From: Akkermansia sp.
GTDB lineage: Bacteria; Verrucomicrobiota; Verrucomicrobiia; Verrucomicrobiales; Akkermansiaceae
DNA length: 64,000 bases
Assembly: GCA_017399165.1 (NCBI GenBank)
Contig: JAFQEF010000109.1
Location: 1-64,000, forward strand
Direction of reading: 5' to 3'
Made by a program: the position numbers and the translations under genes. Below, one piece after another: positions 32,893 through 42,478 of the stretch; within the stretch, counting starts at the first letter, position 1, and every line of letters starts with the position of its first letter. The notes beneath the pieces were generated by a model. The model ran no database searches. It saw only the letters and a list, made by a program, of their open reading frames with translations, and had not been told where the DNA came from.

Positions 32893-33306
32893 ATGGGTAA
32901 AATTACAACCGCAACAAAAGGATGGATTACCGAGTTCAAGGAATTTGCCTTGAAAGGTAATGTAGTAGACATGGCTATCGGTGTTATCATCGGTGGCGCT
33001 TTCGGCAAAATTGTCACCTCTTTGGTTAATGACATCATCATGCCGAGTATCTCTCTGATTGCCGGAGGCGATAAGAGCTTGGCAGCCCTTAGCTACAATG
33101 GTATTAAATACGGCAACTTCCTGCAAACCGTTGTGGATTTCCTGATTATCGCACTCTCCATCTTCTTGGCAATTCGCCTTATTTGCAAGCTGCGCTTTAA
33201 GAAGAAGACGGAAGAAGAAGCCCCCGCAGAGCCCCCTGCTCCGGCTCCCACCCCGGAGGATATCCTCCTGCTGCGCGAGATTCGTGACGCACTTAAAAAC
33301 AAGTGA
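32893..33306 (+). CDS. mscL: large-conductance mechanosensitive channel
   Basis: 137 residues. Inner-membrane channel that opens under hypo-osmotic stress. N-terminal amphipathic helix and TM1 [22 protein letters not shown]-type signature (key run [18 protein letters not shown], about 17-34), periplasmic loop, TM2 [17 protein letters not shown], then a cytoplasmic [26 protein letters not shown] helix bundle. All family parts are present. Its stop overlaps the GTG start of the HU-like gene by four bases, so the two are translationally coupled. Confidence 0.97.
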   Translation: MGKITTATKGWITEFKEFALKGNVVDMAIGVIIGGAFGKIVTSLVNDIIMPSISLIAGGDKSLAALSYNGIKYGNFLQTVVDFLIIALSIFLAIRLICKLRFKKKTEEEAPAEPPAPAPTPEDILLLREIRDALKNK

Positions 33307-33548
33307 ATAAAAAACAGCTCATCGCCCGTGTACAACGCTACATGGGCCCGGGTGCAACCCGCTCCACCGCCTCTGCAGCTGTAGAGGCGGTGCTTGCATC
33401 CATCATTAACGGCTCAGCCGATGCAAAGGGTGTACATATCACCCGATTCGGTACTTTTTTCAAAAAAACTAAGGCAGATGGCAATGCTAAACTGAGTTTT
33501 CAGCCATCCAGACTCTTCCCGATTCCTAAAAAGGAGGACAAAGAATAA
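33303..33548 (+). CDS. short HU-like DNA-binding protein
   Basis: 81 residues from a GTG that overlaps the mscL stop (GTGA). N-terminal [20 protein letters not shown] and [18 protein letters not shown] resemble the helical dimer part of HU/IHF, and [14 protein letters not shown] matches the conserved GFGTF region. The C-terminal tail ([18 protein letters not shown]) lines up with the FKPSK end of the family, but the DNA-binding beta arm between is very short. A divergent HU-like architectural protein is likely. No ribosome-binding site is visible; translation is probably coupled to mscL. Confidence 0.75.
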   Translation: MNKKQLIARVQRYMGPGATRSTASAAVEAVLASIINGSADAKGVHITRFGTFFKKTKADGNAKLSFQPSRLFPIPKKEDKE

Positions 33549-33556
33549 CCCCCAAC

Positions 33557-33605
33557 AGCCCGACAAAGGCATCAACGGAGGCCAAGCTTTGTCGGGCTAA
33601 TTTTC
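33557..33605 (+). terminator. intrinsic terminator after the topoisomerase-mscL-HU operon
   Basis: Perfect 12-pair stem AGCCCGACAAAG/CTTTGTCGGGCT (33557-33568/33587-33598), 18-base loop, then AATTTTCC. Confidence 0.85.
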
Positions 33606-33610
33606 CTACA

Positions 33611-36271
33611 TCAATTGGCAGCCGGTGTAGGCAAGCTAAGTACAAACAGCGGGAGGTATGGAGTCTTTTCCTCTGCTGTGTGCGGTACCATCGCACCGTC
33701 TTTCATTACATACAAAGCATCCTCACCGGGGATTACACGAATCACATTACCCTGCGCATCCAAGAATCCGGCGTAAGTGGCAGTGGCATCTGTAATGGGG
33801 AGTATGGAGGCCAGAATCTCTGCCATGTAATCATGAGAGGCAATGGATTCAAAGAACTTAATATACGGAGTCTCGGTATTGAGCTTATGCCCCTGCATCC
33901 AACACCCGTATTGCTTATCTGCTACCTTGGGTAATTTCTTAAAAGCCTCTACATCCGCCTTAAGAGAAGGAGAGAAAGCAATGCCCGATGCCATGGGATC
34001 CAGCTCATCCATCACCAATACCATTTGGCGGAAGAGATAGGCGCGGGCAAATACCGGGCAAGCAGGGTCCGTAAAGCGGGCTACATTCATCAGCAACTGT
34101 GCCGGGGTAACAGTGCCGGCTTTAAGTTTCTCGGGGGAGAACCCCATCTCTGCGCGGCAATCGTGCAGGCGCACAGGAGCCAAGCCATCTTTTTTGGATT
34201 TCGGGGAAAGGATTTTACCGTAGAGCTCACCCTTAGAGTTATATTGACGCACCTTATCTTCCCCTATTTTGGCGCCGGTATATACCCAATCGCCATAGCC
34301 GACGACACGCACAAAACCCTTACGCCAAAAGCGCTTAGAGTCCGTACAAAGGTCTGTAATAGCATCATTGATAGCCTCATTTTTCTGCACAGCCTCATAA
34401 AGAGAGGTGCCATTCGCATATACGGACTTATATTTAAGCAACTGAGGCATCATTTGCTCCGGCGCGGCAACAGCATCGGTGGCCTTGAAGAACTCATTAT
34501 ACTTATAGGCACGCATGGCTGCATCCTCCTTGCCCACCATTGCCTCTACAGTAGATACCGGGACTGCATTCGGCACACGGTTATAGCAATCACCGCAAAC
34601 TTTCAGCGCCTCGATATATTCCGGCAGAGTTTTAATGGTAAGTAACTTTTGGGGCAACTCGTTAAAGAGTGTAAAGCGGCGTGAATAGTCAGCCAAAGAG
34701 GCACGCAAGGAGGGGTCAAGCTTCATGCTCTCATTGTACTTATCAAACTCGGCAACGATGGCAGTGGCGGCATCCGGGGTGGGGGCAGCAGCACTCATTC
34801 TGCTCAACTCCGCACTCACCGCAGCGGTAAACGCGCGGCGAATATCCTCATGCTCTTCGTAGGTAACCTTGAGCAGTTCTCTGCAATTAACGTACTCCTT
34901 ATACAAAGAATCCAGTTGTTCAAGCGTCAACTGAGAAGACGGGGAGGTAAAGCGAGAAAGCACCGTGGGGCGAATCTCTGCCATACTGTTGGTGTAGCTT
35001 TGAATCAATGACTTAACAGCTTCTTTTGCCTGATAGTTGAAACGGGAATCCAGCTCCTTGCAAATCTTGGTGGCTTTTTCTACGACAACAAGCCCACCTG
35101 TCATTTGTGCCGGGGTTACACCGGGGGAATTCAAAGCAGAAACAGCATCCTTAAGCTCACCCTCTATTTGCTCCAGCTGCTCACACAGTGCTTTATGTTC
35201 AGCCAACCAAGCGGCAGAAGCAGCAAGCTCGTCCTCATAAGATGAACTCAATGCGGTGCGCAAAGGCCGCAGCGGTTCAATACCCTCCACATAGTCTTGC
35301 ACCAAAGCCAAATTGCGCGCCGTACGGGCGTTACGCAGGGTGTCTGCTCGGGAGCCGGCCCCGGCAAAGGCATATATTACAAGCGCTACACTAAATACCA
35401 GTATGGTTATTGCAATACCGGCAATAGAGCTGATAATGGCTTTGCGGCGGGTCTGAGCAAAAAGGATAGAGCGAACTTTCTGTAATGTATCATTGATTCG
35501 CTTCTGCAAGTCCTCTGCCTCCGGTAACTCACGTAGCTCTGTAACGGCATCCAAGCAGCGTGTCAATTCCTCGCGGCTCAGTTTCAGGTCTGTTCCGGCA
35601 TTAACGCGCACCTTAATTTCCAGATAAAAGGCCTCTTGCTCACGGAAACTTTTACGCAGCTCCTCCAAATGGCAATGGTGTGCCCAATCCGCATGCACAC
35701 GGTCAATAAGAGCTTTATGCTCGGGCGTAAAGCTTAATTTTTTTGAAGCAGCAAATTTCTCTACACTAGCGGCCATGGCCTCACGCTCACGAATATCGGG
35801 CGTATCTTTCATCTTGCTGATGCCGGAGAGCAACATGGCGTTCCAATAACGGCGCTCTGCCTCATCCACCTTTGCCGCAGCGGTGCGGTACCCCGGTAAA
35901 TCGCAAAGTTGGCGTTCAGCTGCCATCATTCGCAGGCGCTTCACCAGCTGGGCAATACGGTTCAAATTACCATCCGACAATACGGCAGAAAGCTCGCGCG
36001 CAGCCTCCTTGTATACACGCTGCCCCAATTGCCGTTGCAGCTGCATGGCCGTTTCATCCTGCGGATTTTCCTTGAGCAATTGAAGCACAATGTTGAAGCC
36101 CTCCATGTCATTACCTGCATCAAGTGCCGCCTGCAACCTACGGTATAACACACGAGCATACGGAGCTGCTTCATCCGGCGTTTCCACAACAATCGTTTTC
36201 TCCGGATGCTGTTCATCCGGAATATCTAACGGCAATAACGGAGATGTTGACTTTTCTTCTGAATCGGCCAT
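33611..36271 (-). CDS. large single-pass membrane protein of unknown function
   Basis: 886 residues. An acidic N-terminus is followed by a helical, possibly TPR-like cytoplasmic region (about 35-275, including LKENPQDETAMQLQRQLGQR). One membrane helix (about 280-303, IISSIAGIAITILVFSVALV) leads to a 580-residue predicted extracytoplasmic part that is mostly helical. The far C-terminal 120 residues look beta-rich (ATATYAGFLDAQGNVIRVIP). No catalytic motif is recognised. It is monocistronic with its own promoter. The topology, a helical cytosolic domain tied to a long periplasmic helical domain, suggests a structural or transport scaffold. Confidence 0.8.
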   Translation of the reverse strand: MADSEEKSTSPLLPLDIPDEQHPEKTIVVETPDEAAPYARVLYRRLQAALDAGNDMEGFNIVLQLLKENPQDETAMQLQRQLGQRVYKEAARELSAVLSDGNLNRIAQLVKRLRMMAAERQLCDLPGYRTAAAKVDEAERRYWNAMLLSGISKMKDTPDIREREAMAASVEKFAASKKLSFTPEHKALIDRVHADWAHHCHLEELRKSFREQEAFYLEIKVRVNAGTDLKLSREELTRCLDAVTELRELPEAEDLQKRINDTLQKVRSILFAQTRRKAIISSIAGIAITILVFSVALVIYAFAGAGSRADTLRNARTARNLALVQDYVEGIEPLRPLRTALSSSYEDELAASAAWLAEHKALCEQLEQIEGELKDAVSALNSPGVTPAQMTGGLVVVEKATKICKELDSRFNYQAKEAVKSLIQSYTNSMAEIRPTVLSRFTSPSSQLTLEQLDSLYKEYVNCRELLKVTYEEHEDIRRAFTAAVSAELSRMSAAAPTPDAATAIVAEFDKYNESMKLDPSLRASLADYSRRFTLFNELPQKLLTIKTLPEYIEALKVCGDCYNRVPNAVPVSTVEAMVGKEDAAMRAYKYNEFFKATDAVAAPEQMMPQLLKYKSVYANGTSLYEAVQKNEAINDAITDLCTDSKRFWRKGFVRVVGYGDWVYTGAKIGEDKVRQYNSKGELYGKILSPKSKKDGLAPVRLHDCRAEMGFSPEKLKAGTVTPAQLLMNVARFTDPACPVFARAYLFRQMVLVMDELDPMASGIAFSPSLKADVEAFKKLPKVADKQYGCWMQGHKLNTETPYIKFFESIASHDYMAEILASILPITDATATYAGFLDAQGNVIRVIPGEDALYVMKDGAMVPHTAEEKTPYLPLFVLSLPTPAAN

Positions 36272-36281
36272 AACAAGTAGG

Positions 36282-36310
36282 TGTATACTGCGGGGTAAAT
36301 ACTATCACAA
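36282..36310 (-). promoter_or_regulatory. promoter of the 886-residue membrane protein gene
   Basis: On the minus strand TTGTGA (36305-36310), 17-bp spacer, TATACA (36282-36287), ten bases to the ATG at 36271. Confidence 0.65.
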
Positions 36311-36392
36311 AATCGCCACCGTTGGCAACAATATAATGCGTACGCATGCGTATACCGAGAATGGTACTACTATCCGGCATATAAAAATAAGC

Positions 36393-36421
36393 TTGCAAAA
36401 AAACACAGAGAATGCTACTAT
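36393..36421 (+). promoter_or_regulatory. promoter and hairpin leader of miaB
   Basis: AGCTTGCAA (TTGCAA 36393-36398), 17-bp spacer, TACTAT (36416-36421). Unlike its neighbours it leaves a leader of about 35 nt before the ATG at 36462; a six-pair hairpin GCAGGC/GCCTGC (36426-36431/36437-36442) lies at the very 5' end of that leader. Confidence 0.7.
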
Positions 36422-36461
36422 GCGGGCAGGCAGCAAGCCTGCATAATGACAGGTTTGCAAC

Positions 36462-37853
36462 ATGAGTACAGAGCACTCTACAACAACAACAATGCCAAGC
36501 GTACTGATTAAAACTTATGGCTGCCAGATGAACGAGCGAGACACGGAACAAGTGCTCAGCATGTTTCTGGCCGGGGGCTATGAAATCACAAAAAATGAGG
36601 ATGATGCAGATGTTATCCTCATCAACACCTGTTCTGTTCGAGAAAAGGCGGAGCTGAAAGCCCTGGGCAAAATGGGGCTGTTATGCTCTCGGCCCACAGC
36701 CAAACCATGGGTGGTATATGGGTTTATGGGTTGCATGAGCCAAAGCCGCAGCAACAGTTTGTTCCGGGATATCGCCAGGCTTGATATTGTTACCGGCACG
36801 CACCAATACCACAACGTCTACAGGCTTTGCAACAGATTATTGCGCAATCGCTTAGCACAAAACATAACAGAACCGATTAAGCGTGGTGCCCATATATGTG
36901 CCGTTGGGCATGAGGATGGATTCCAAAATGCGATAAAGGACCACCTACCCCCCGCCGGCAACTGCACGGCGTTTGTATCCATTATGCAGGGGTGTGATAT
37001 GCGCTGCTCGTACTGCATTGTACCCAGTACCCGTGGTGAGGAATGCAGCCGCCCGATGCCCGATATTTTGACCGAAGCCAAAGAATTGGTTGCACGCGGG
37101 GTCAAGGAAATCACCCTGCTGGGGCAAATTGTCAACCGCTATGGCAGGGATGAGCCCATCATCAACGGGCGCGGTGCCTTTGTACGCCTGCTGGAGGCCT
37201 TGCATGAGATAGACGGGTTAGAGCGCATACGCTTTACATCCCCGCACCCCATTGGGTTCCGGCAGGATTTGGTCAACGCCTACACCTATCTGCCCAAGCT
37301 GTGCAGCCACATTCATTTCCCGATGCAGAGTGGCAGCGACCGCATACTCAAGCTGATGCTGCGCCCCTACAAGAATGAGAAATACCTCAAACTGTGTGAG
37401 GATATGCGCGAGGCCCGCCCGGATTTAGCCATCACCACGGATATTATCGTTGGGTTCCCCGGTGAAACGCATGAGGATTACCTGCAAACCAAGGCTGCGG
37501 TAGAGCGCATTCAGTTTGATAACGCCTTCATTTTCCAGTATTCCCCGCGCAAGGATACCCCGGCAGCAGCCATGGCAGACCAAATATGCCTGCGCGTTAA
37601 AGAGGAGCGTAACCACGACTTGTTAGAATGTGTTAACCGCATTGCTACAGCCCGCAACCAAGCCTTGGTAGGCACCACACAAACCATCTTGGTGGAGGGG
37701 CCCAGCAAAAACAACCCGAACCGCTTGCAGGGGCGAACCTCTCAAAACAAGCCCGTCATTATAGATGGCGGCAGTGCTCAAGTGGGCACTATTGTACCCG
37801 TCACCATTACAGAATGCACCGGGTTTACCCTTTACGCTAACGTACAAAAATGA
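36462..37853 (+). CDS. miaB: tRNA-2-methylthio-N6-dimethylallyladenosine synthase
   Basis: 463 residues. Radical-SAM methylthiotransferase that adds a methylthio group to position 37 of tRNAs reading U-starting codons. The N-terminal UPF0004 domain binds the auxiliary cluster through Cys in TYGCQMNERD, NTCSVREKAE and GFMGCMSQS. The radical-SAM motif is CDMRCSYCIVPSTRGEE (CxxxCxxC, about 171-187), and the C-terminal TRAM domain holds TQTILVEGPSKNN. Order and length match MiaB. Its stop overlaps the ATG of the transglutaminase gene (ATGA). Confidence 0.96.
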   Translation: MSTEHSTTTTMPSVLIKTYGCQMNERDTEQVLSMFLAGGYEITKNEDDADVILINTCSVREKAELKALGKMGLLCSRPTAKPWVVYGFMGCMSQSRSNSLFRDIARLDIVTGTHQYHNVYRLCNRLLRNRLAQNITEPIKRGAHICAVGHEDGFQNAIKDHLPPAGNCTAFVSIMQGCDMRCSYCIVPSTRGEECSRPMPDILTEAKELVARGVKEITLLGQIVNRYGRDEPIINGRGAFVRLLEALHEIDGLERIRFTSPHPIGFRQDLVNAYTYLPKLCSHIHFPMQSGSDRILKLMLRPYKNEKYLKLCEDMREARPDLAITTDIIVGFPGETHEDYLQTKAAVERIQFDNAFIFQYSPRKDTPAAAMADQICLRVKEERNHDLLECVNRIATARNQALVGTTQTILVEGPSKNNPNRLQGRTSQNKPVIIDGGSAQVGTIVPVTITECTGFTLYANVQK

Positions 37854-38782
37854 AAATACACCAACTCATCACCACCGGCATCGCCATGATCAGCACTGCA
37901 TTTGCCGCTTGGCAACCTGAAGAAGTGCCGGATGACATCCGGCGAAATTATGTGGATGCCAATATGGTCATGTCTGAGGATCCCTGCGATTGGAGGGAGA
38001 CCGTGCGAGCCATCTTTGCACCTGCGGTTGAGCATTGCAACAGCCCCAGGGAGGCTGTGCTCTACATTGCAGAAAATATGACCAAGCTCACCGGTGCCTA
38101 CTACACCATTGAACGCCGCCGTGCCGACATGAATGCGCTGGAGGCTCTGGCAGAAAAGAAAATCTCCTGCTCCGGGCAAACGATTCTGATGGTATGCGCC
38201 TACCGTTCCATCGGCATACCGGCACGCGCCGTCGGCATCCCCACTTGGAATCATATTCGCGGCAACCACTCCTGGCCCGAGGTATACTTTGACGGTGAGT
38301 GGCACATGATTGAATTTAACGAAAAAGATTTCAACACCGGTTGGGTGATGGAAAATATCGGCATGCTGGATCCCAAGCATCCCATGCAGAAGATATTAGC
38401 CGTGCACCCCGGCGGTAAGTATTGTTTCCCGGTGTATCAAGACCGCCCCATACCGGCCATTGATGTTACAGAGCGTTACCGCAAGCTTTCCGCTGATTGG
38501 TACGCCAAATATGGTCCGCCCGCAGACCAACAGCGACTCATGGTAGATGTGGTACCCCGCCCCGAGGTTGCCCCGAACATTGAGCTGTTGAACGAGGAGG
38601 GCAAGGTTCTCGGCATCAAGCCCCTGCCCGTCAAAACGGATGACGTGCGATTCTTCGCCACGTTCTCCATGCCCCGCGAGGGTAAGCACTTCCTGCGCAT
38701 AGAAGGCACCACGCAACAGCTGGAGGTGCCCACCACGCCGGAGGCCGTGCAAGTGCTGCACCTTCAAATGGGTAAAAAATAA
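37850..38782 (+). CDS. exported transglutaminase-like protein
   Basis: 310 residues. Signal peptide MKIHQLITTGIAMISTAFA, so it acts outside the cytoplasm. A transglutaminase-like (papain-fold) core carries the triad Cys in EKKISCSGQTILMVCAYRS (about 107), His in IRGNHSWPEVYFDGEW (about 142) and Asp/Glu in IEFNEKDF. RARAVGIPTW between them is typical of the family. Bacterial members are often proteases or peptidases acting on peptides; the substrate is unknown. The C-terminal 100 residues form a beta-sandwich-like domain. Coupled to miaB by a four-base overlap, an odd functional pairing that may be only organisational. Confidence 0.88.
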   Translation: MKIHQLITTGIAMISTAFAAWQPEEVPDDIRRNYVDANMVMSEDPCDWRETVRAIFAPAVEHCNSPREAVLYIAENMTKLTGAYYTIERRRADMNALEALAEKKISCSGQTILMVCAYRSIGIPARAVGIPTWNHIRGNHSWPEVYFDGEWHMIEFNEKDFNTGWVMENIGMLDPKHPMQKILAVHPGGKYCFPVYQDRPIPAIDVTERYRKLSADWYAKYGPPADQQRLMVDVVPRPEVAPNIELLNEEGKVLGIKPLPVKTDDVRFFATFSMPREGKHFLRIEGTTQQLEVPTTPEAVQVLHLQMGKK

Positions 38783-38800
38783 AACTTATCTCCGTTAAAT

Positions 38801-38840
38801 AAAAATCCCCCGTACGCTCTGATGCGCACGGGGGATTTTT
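38801..38840. terminator. bidirectional intrinsic terminator
   Basis: AAAAATCCCCCGT (38801-38813) is the complement of ACGGGGGATTTTT (38828-38840), loop of 14 bases. It serves the transglutaminase gene (plus) and the dagK-like gene (minus). Confidence 0.9.
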
Positions 38841-38841
38841 C

Positions 38842-39819
38842 TTAAAATCTGCTAAAGCGTTTGATACGCGTTTTCCAAGCCTCTACCATGGGGTGAGCCA
38901 TAAAACGCCCCATAGGTGTAACCGGGACAGGGTTGAGTGGCACGCAGACATTCAAGCGGTGAGGCAAGCGCTCAATTACGGCAGATTCACCGGGTTTAAT
39001 GGTGCCCACATAATCGCCGTCCAGCTGGTAATCCAACTTACCCTCTGCCGTAATCACGCAAGATTCAAAGCGGCGCACATTAGTAAAAGCGCTGGTATTA
39101 CGCTGCGTTGCACCTTTTTGCATCATACTGCTCAGCACCTCAAAAAGAATCATGGGGCTCTCCTGGTGCATGATAACGGCATCCAACATGCCATCATCGT
39201 AACGAGCCTCTGCATGCAAGTGCGCTTCGCCTCCATAGCGTTTGCCATTACCCAGTATCACTTGGGTGCCATATACCTCTTCTCCATCGGGCAGGGTCAC
39301 GGTAATAATGGGGTGCCTGTCCATAGCCACACGCAGGGCCGTCACAATGTGAGATGCAGCCCCGAGCCAACGTTTCAAACGCGGGGTAATCAGCTTAATG
39401 ATACGGGCATCCATACCAAACCCGGCCATTTGCAAAAAGGGTTTGCCGTTTATGGTAAAGATATCCACGGGCTGAGAGACGCCATTCTGCATAGCATCCA
39501 ACGCCACATCGAAACGACGGGAACCGATGCCGAGCTCACGAGCAAACACATTCATGGTGCCGCAAGGCAAAATACCCAAGGCAGATTTTGTACCGATAAG
39601 CCCCTGCGCTGCACACATAAGAGTACCATCTCCACCGGCAGCAGCCACCACCGGCTCCCCGGATTCCGCCAACTTGCGCGCCTTAGCCGTTAAATCCTCT
39701 GCACTGTTGGTCGGCACTAAGGTAAAGGCGTCTCGGTGTGAGTCCAACCAAGCCTTAAGCCCGGAGCGAAACAGGCTCCCGGCGTTGGGGTTAATCAGCA
39801 ATGGTATTGTTAAACGCAT
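38842..39819 (-). CDS. diacylglycerol kinase-family lipid kinase
   Basis: 325 residues. Soluble lipid kinase with the DAGK catalytic domain: LLINPNAGS (about 7-15), VVAAAGGDGTLMCAAQGL (about 57-74, GGDGT motif), ILPCGTMNVFARELGI and, in the second domain, GYDDG-like ARYDDGMLDAV. It phosphorylates diacylglycerol or a related lipid; the exact substrate is undecided. The gene follows cdsA by three bases, so both sit in one phospholipid operon, which favours recycling of diacylglycerol to phosphatidate for CDP-diacylglycerol synthesis. Confidence 0.92.
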   Translation of the reverse strand: MRLTIPLLINPNAGSLFRSGLKAWLDSHRDAFTLVPTNSAEDLTAKARKLAESGEPVVAAAGGDGTLMCAAQGLIGTKSALGILPCGTMNVFARELGIGSRRFDVALDAMQNGVSQPVDIFTINGKPFLQMAGFGMDARIIKLITPRLKRWLGAASHIVTALRVAMDRHPIITVTLPDGEEVYGTQVILGNGKRYGGEAHLHAEARYDDGMLDAVIMHQESPMILFEVLSSMMQKGATQRNTSAFTNVRRFESCVITAEGKLDYQLDGDYVGTIKPGESAVIERLPHRLNVCVPLNPVPVTPMGRFMAHPMVEAWKTRIKRFSRF

Positions 39820-39822
39820 AGA

Positions 39823-40734
39823 TTAAAGAATCACAAGCACCGCTGCAAAGAACGATACGGTAAATGCAGGGGAGTCTATCAAATCAAAGATACCACCGAT
39901 TCCCGGTAACAGAGAGCCGCTGTCTTTAACCGCTAAACCGCGCTTAATAAGGGAGCCGGCCAAGTCACCCGCCACGCTCAGTATAAAGATGCAGGGCATC
40001 AACACACAGAAGAATTGCAAGGTGCTCAGCTCAAAGGGGAATGTGGTGAGCCCCAGCAGCCCCCAGGCACACAAAGAGGTAATGATAAAGGAGCCGATAA
40101 TGCCCTCCCACGTCTTTTTGGGAGAAACAACGGGGCTGAAACGGCGGGAGATAAACTTGCCGCCCAACAACACACCGCTCACGTAGGCCCAAATATCGCT
40201 CATCTTGGTGACCAACACCAGCCAAAGCAGAGTCTTAATGGCGTAATCATCATACAAAGCGCACAAGGCAAAGGAGAATAACCAAACGGGATAAATGAAG
40301 GAAAGGACGGTTATCCCCATGCTGCTCAGGGCTTGCGCGCCGCTTCTCCCCTTGTAATCCATGGCGCGCAACTCTGCAAAAAAGGCAGCTAATACAAAGA
40401 ACACCAAAGAACCTAACGCCACGGCCCCAAAATCAAAATTGAGCACCACGGCAGTGGGGTCGGCCTCATTGCCGAGCACCATACCATCCGTCAACATGCC
40501 GGCAGCCATTAACCACGGGTAAATCAGCCCGGCTACAAGTGCCAAGCCGCGGTTAGACTCCGCAGCACGCTCACGCAGCATGTTACACCACTCGTAAGTG
40601 GTCAAATTACAAAGCACACACACCAAAGCGGCGTACCCCCACGGGCTATTCCAAGCTACGGCACCGCCCAGCAAGGCAAGTAATATGACAGTACTGATAC
40701 CGCGTTCTATAAATGTTTTTAATTTAGGACTCAT
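39823..40734 (-). CDS. cdsA: phosphatidate cytidylyltransferase (CDP-diacylglycerol synthase)
   Basis: 303 residues, about eight membrane helices. Makes CDP-diacylglycerol from phosphatidate and CTP, the branch point of phospholipid synthesis. The family signature region reads SLIKRGLAVKDSGSLLPGIGGIFD, which keeps KR, KD and GG-D but replaces the usual His before GG by Ile and the following Arg by Leu. Upstream SPKKTWEG is intact. Similar variants are, to my recollection, known outside the enteric type, so activity is likely. Upstream of the dagK-like gene in the same operon and downstream of the fumarase gene, from which a hairpin separates it. Confidence 0.92.
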   Translation of the reverse strand: MSPKLKTFIERGISTVILLALLGGAVAWNSPWGYAALVCVLCNLTTYEWCNMLRERAAESNRGLALVAGLIYPWLMAAGMLTDGMVLGNEADPTAVVLNFDFGAVALGSLVFFVLAAFFAELRAMDYKGRSGAQALSSMGITVLSFIYPVWLFSFALCALYDDYAIKTLLWLVLVTKMSDIWAYVSGVLLGGKFISRRFSPVVSPKKTWEGIIGSFIITSLCAWGLLGLTTFPFELSTLQFFCVLMPCIFILSVAGDLAGSLIKRGLAVKDSGSLLPGIGGIFDLIDSPAFTVSFFAAVLVIL

Positions 40735-40770
40735 GGTGTGTGTCTATATAATGTTATGTTAAGTGGGTAA

Positions 40771-40805
40771 TGCCGCAGCACGGCATTAAGCGTCGTGCTG
40801 CGGCA
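40771..40805 (-). terminator. 12-bp hairpin after the fumarase gene
   Basis: TGCCGCAGCACG (40771-40782) pairs perfectly with CGTGCTGCGGCA (40794-40805). There is no T tract, so it may be an mRNA-stabilising 3' end or a weak terminator before cdsA. Confidence 0.65.
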
Positions 40806-40819
40806 GAGTTAAGGTTAAA

Positions 40820-42469
40820 TTAATGGGCGCAACCGGGGCATGCCCAGCCGGCGCGAATATCGGCAAAGAAATCATTGCCCTTGTCATCCACCAGAATGTA
40901 GGCCGGGAAATCCTTAACGGTAATCTTCCAGATAGCCTCCATGCCCAGCTCGGGGTACTCAATGCACTCGATGGAGGTGATGCAGTTCTTGGCAAGGTCT
41001 GCTGCAACACCGCCAATGGAGCCCAAGTAGAAGCCGCCGAACTTTTGGCAGGCATCCGTCACGCACTGGGCGCGATTACCCTTGGCAATCATAATCATGC
41101 TGCCGCCATGGCTCTGGAAGAGATTCACATAGGAGTCCATACGCCCGGCTGTGGTGGGGCCGAAGGACCCGGAGGGATATCCTTCCGGCGTTTTGGCGGG
41201 ACCGGCGTAGTAGATGGGGTGGTCTTTCACATACTGCGGCAGGTCTTTACCGGCATCCAACAGCTCCTTAAGTTTGGCGTGAGCAATATCGCGCCCCACG
41301 ATAATGGTGCCGTTGAGGGAGAGGCGGGTCTTAACCGGGTATTTGGTAAGCTCTGCCAACACCTCCGCCATGGGACGATCCAAGTCGATGGGCACACCGG
41401 CACTCTTGGTCTCACGCAGCTCTGCGGGGATATATTTACCGGGGTCGTACTCCAGCTCTTCAATAAAGATACCCTCGGGCGTAATCTTGGCCTTGGCGTT
41501 GCGGTCCGCAGAGCAAGATACACCCAATGCAACCGGGCAAGAAGCTCCGTGACGCGGCAAACGCACCACGCGAACATCCAACGCAAACCATTTACCGCCG
41601 AACTGTGCACCCAAGCCCAGTTTCTCAGCTTCCTTCTTAAGCTCATTTTCAAGCTCAATATCACGGAAAGCGCGGCCATGCTCATTACCCGTGGTGGGCA
41701 GGCTGTCGTAGTACTTGGTAGAGGCCAGTTTCACCGTCTTAAGGCAAAGCTCTGCACTGGTACCACCCACCACAAAGGCAACGTGGTAAGGCGGGCATGC
41801 AGCGGTGCCCAGGGTGCTCATCTTCTCAACCATGAACTTTTTGAGAGAAGCAGGGTTGAGCAATGCCTTTGTCTCTTGGTACAAGTATGTTTTGTTAGCA
41901 GAGCCGCCGCCCTTGGCGATAAAGAGGAAGTCGTACTCCATGCCATGGTCCGTAGCAAAGAGGTCAATCTGAGCCGGCAGGTTGGTGCCGGTGTTAATCT
42001 CTTTGTACATATCCAGTGCCACGTTTTGGGAGTAGCGCAGGTTGTTCTTGGTGTAGCAATCGTACGCACCGCGGGAGATGTACTCAGCATCATTGTAGCC
42101 GGTCCATACCTGCTGCCCCTTCTTACCCACGCAGATAGCCGTGCCCGTATCCTGACAGAGCGGCAGAACGCCCAATGCGGCTACCTCTGCATTGCGCAGC
42201 ATGGTAAGGGCTACGCTCTTATCATTCTCAGAGGCCTCGGGGTCACTGAGAATCCCCTGCACCATTTTAAGGTGCTCCGGGCGCAGGTAAAAAGCCACAT
42301 CATGCCAGGCCGTTTCAGCCAGCAGACGCAAACCCTCGGGTTCAACCTTCAAAATGGGTTTACCCTCAAACTCACTTACACTCACGTAGTCCTTAGTAAG
42401 CAAACGGTACTTCGTGGTATCTTCCCCCATGGGGAACATTTCCTGATAGACAAAAGGAGGTGTTGCCAT
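40820..42469 (-). CDS. fumarate hydratase, class I (iron-sulfur)
   Basis: 549 residues. Converts fumarate to malate in the TCA cycle using a 4Fe-4S cluster. Single-chain two-domain form. Cluster cysteines are in [11 protein letters not shown] (about 105), [11 protein letters not shown] (about 225) and VSCSADRN (about 319). The C-terminal domain contains [20 protein letters not shown] and TAGRMDSYV. The length is that of FumA/FumB. Start at 42469 is nine bases after TAAAAT in a promoter of the GCTGGAAATTC type. Strong codon bias gives a long spurious antisense frame. Confidence 0.96.
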   Translation of the reverse strand: MATPPFVYQEMFPMGEDTTKYRLLTKDYVSVSEFEGKPILKVEPEGLRLLAETAWHDVAFYLRPEHLKMVQGILSDPEASENDKSVALTMLRNAEVAALGVLPLCQDTGTAICVGKKGQQVWTGYNDAEYISRGAYDCYTKNNLRYSQNVALDMYKEINTGTNLPAQIDLFATDHGMEYDFLFIAKGGGSANKTYLYQETKALLNPASLKKFMVEKMSTLGTAACPPYHVAFVVGGTSAELCLKTVKLASTKYYDSLPTTGNEHGRAFRDIELENELKKEAEKLGLGAQFGGKWFALDVRVVRLPRHGASCPVALGVSCSADRNAKAKITPEGIFIEELEYDPGKYIPAELRETKSAGVPIDLDRPMAEVLAELTKYPVKTRLSLNGTIIVGRDIAHAKLKELLDAGKDLPQYVKDHPIYYAGPAKTPEGYPSGSFGPTTAGRMDSYVNLFQSHGGSMIMIAKGNRAQCVTDACQKFGGFYLGSIGGVAADLAKNCITSIECIEYPELGMEAIWKITVKDFPAYILVDDKGNDFFADIRAGWACPGCAH

Positions 42470-42478
42470 AACGCGGGT

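Noticed and set aside
35600-35625. Another copy of the TGGAAATT motif
   Set aside because: It lies inside the coding part of the 886-residue protein gene, with no -10 or start codon at the required distance.
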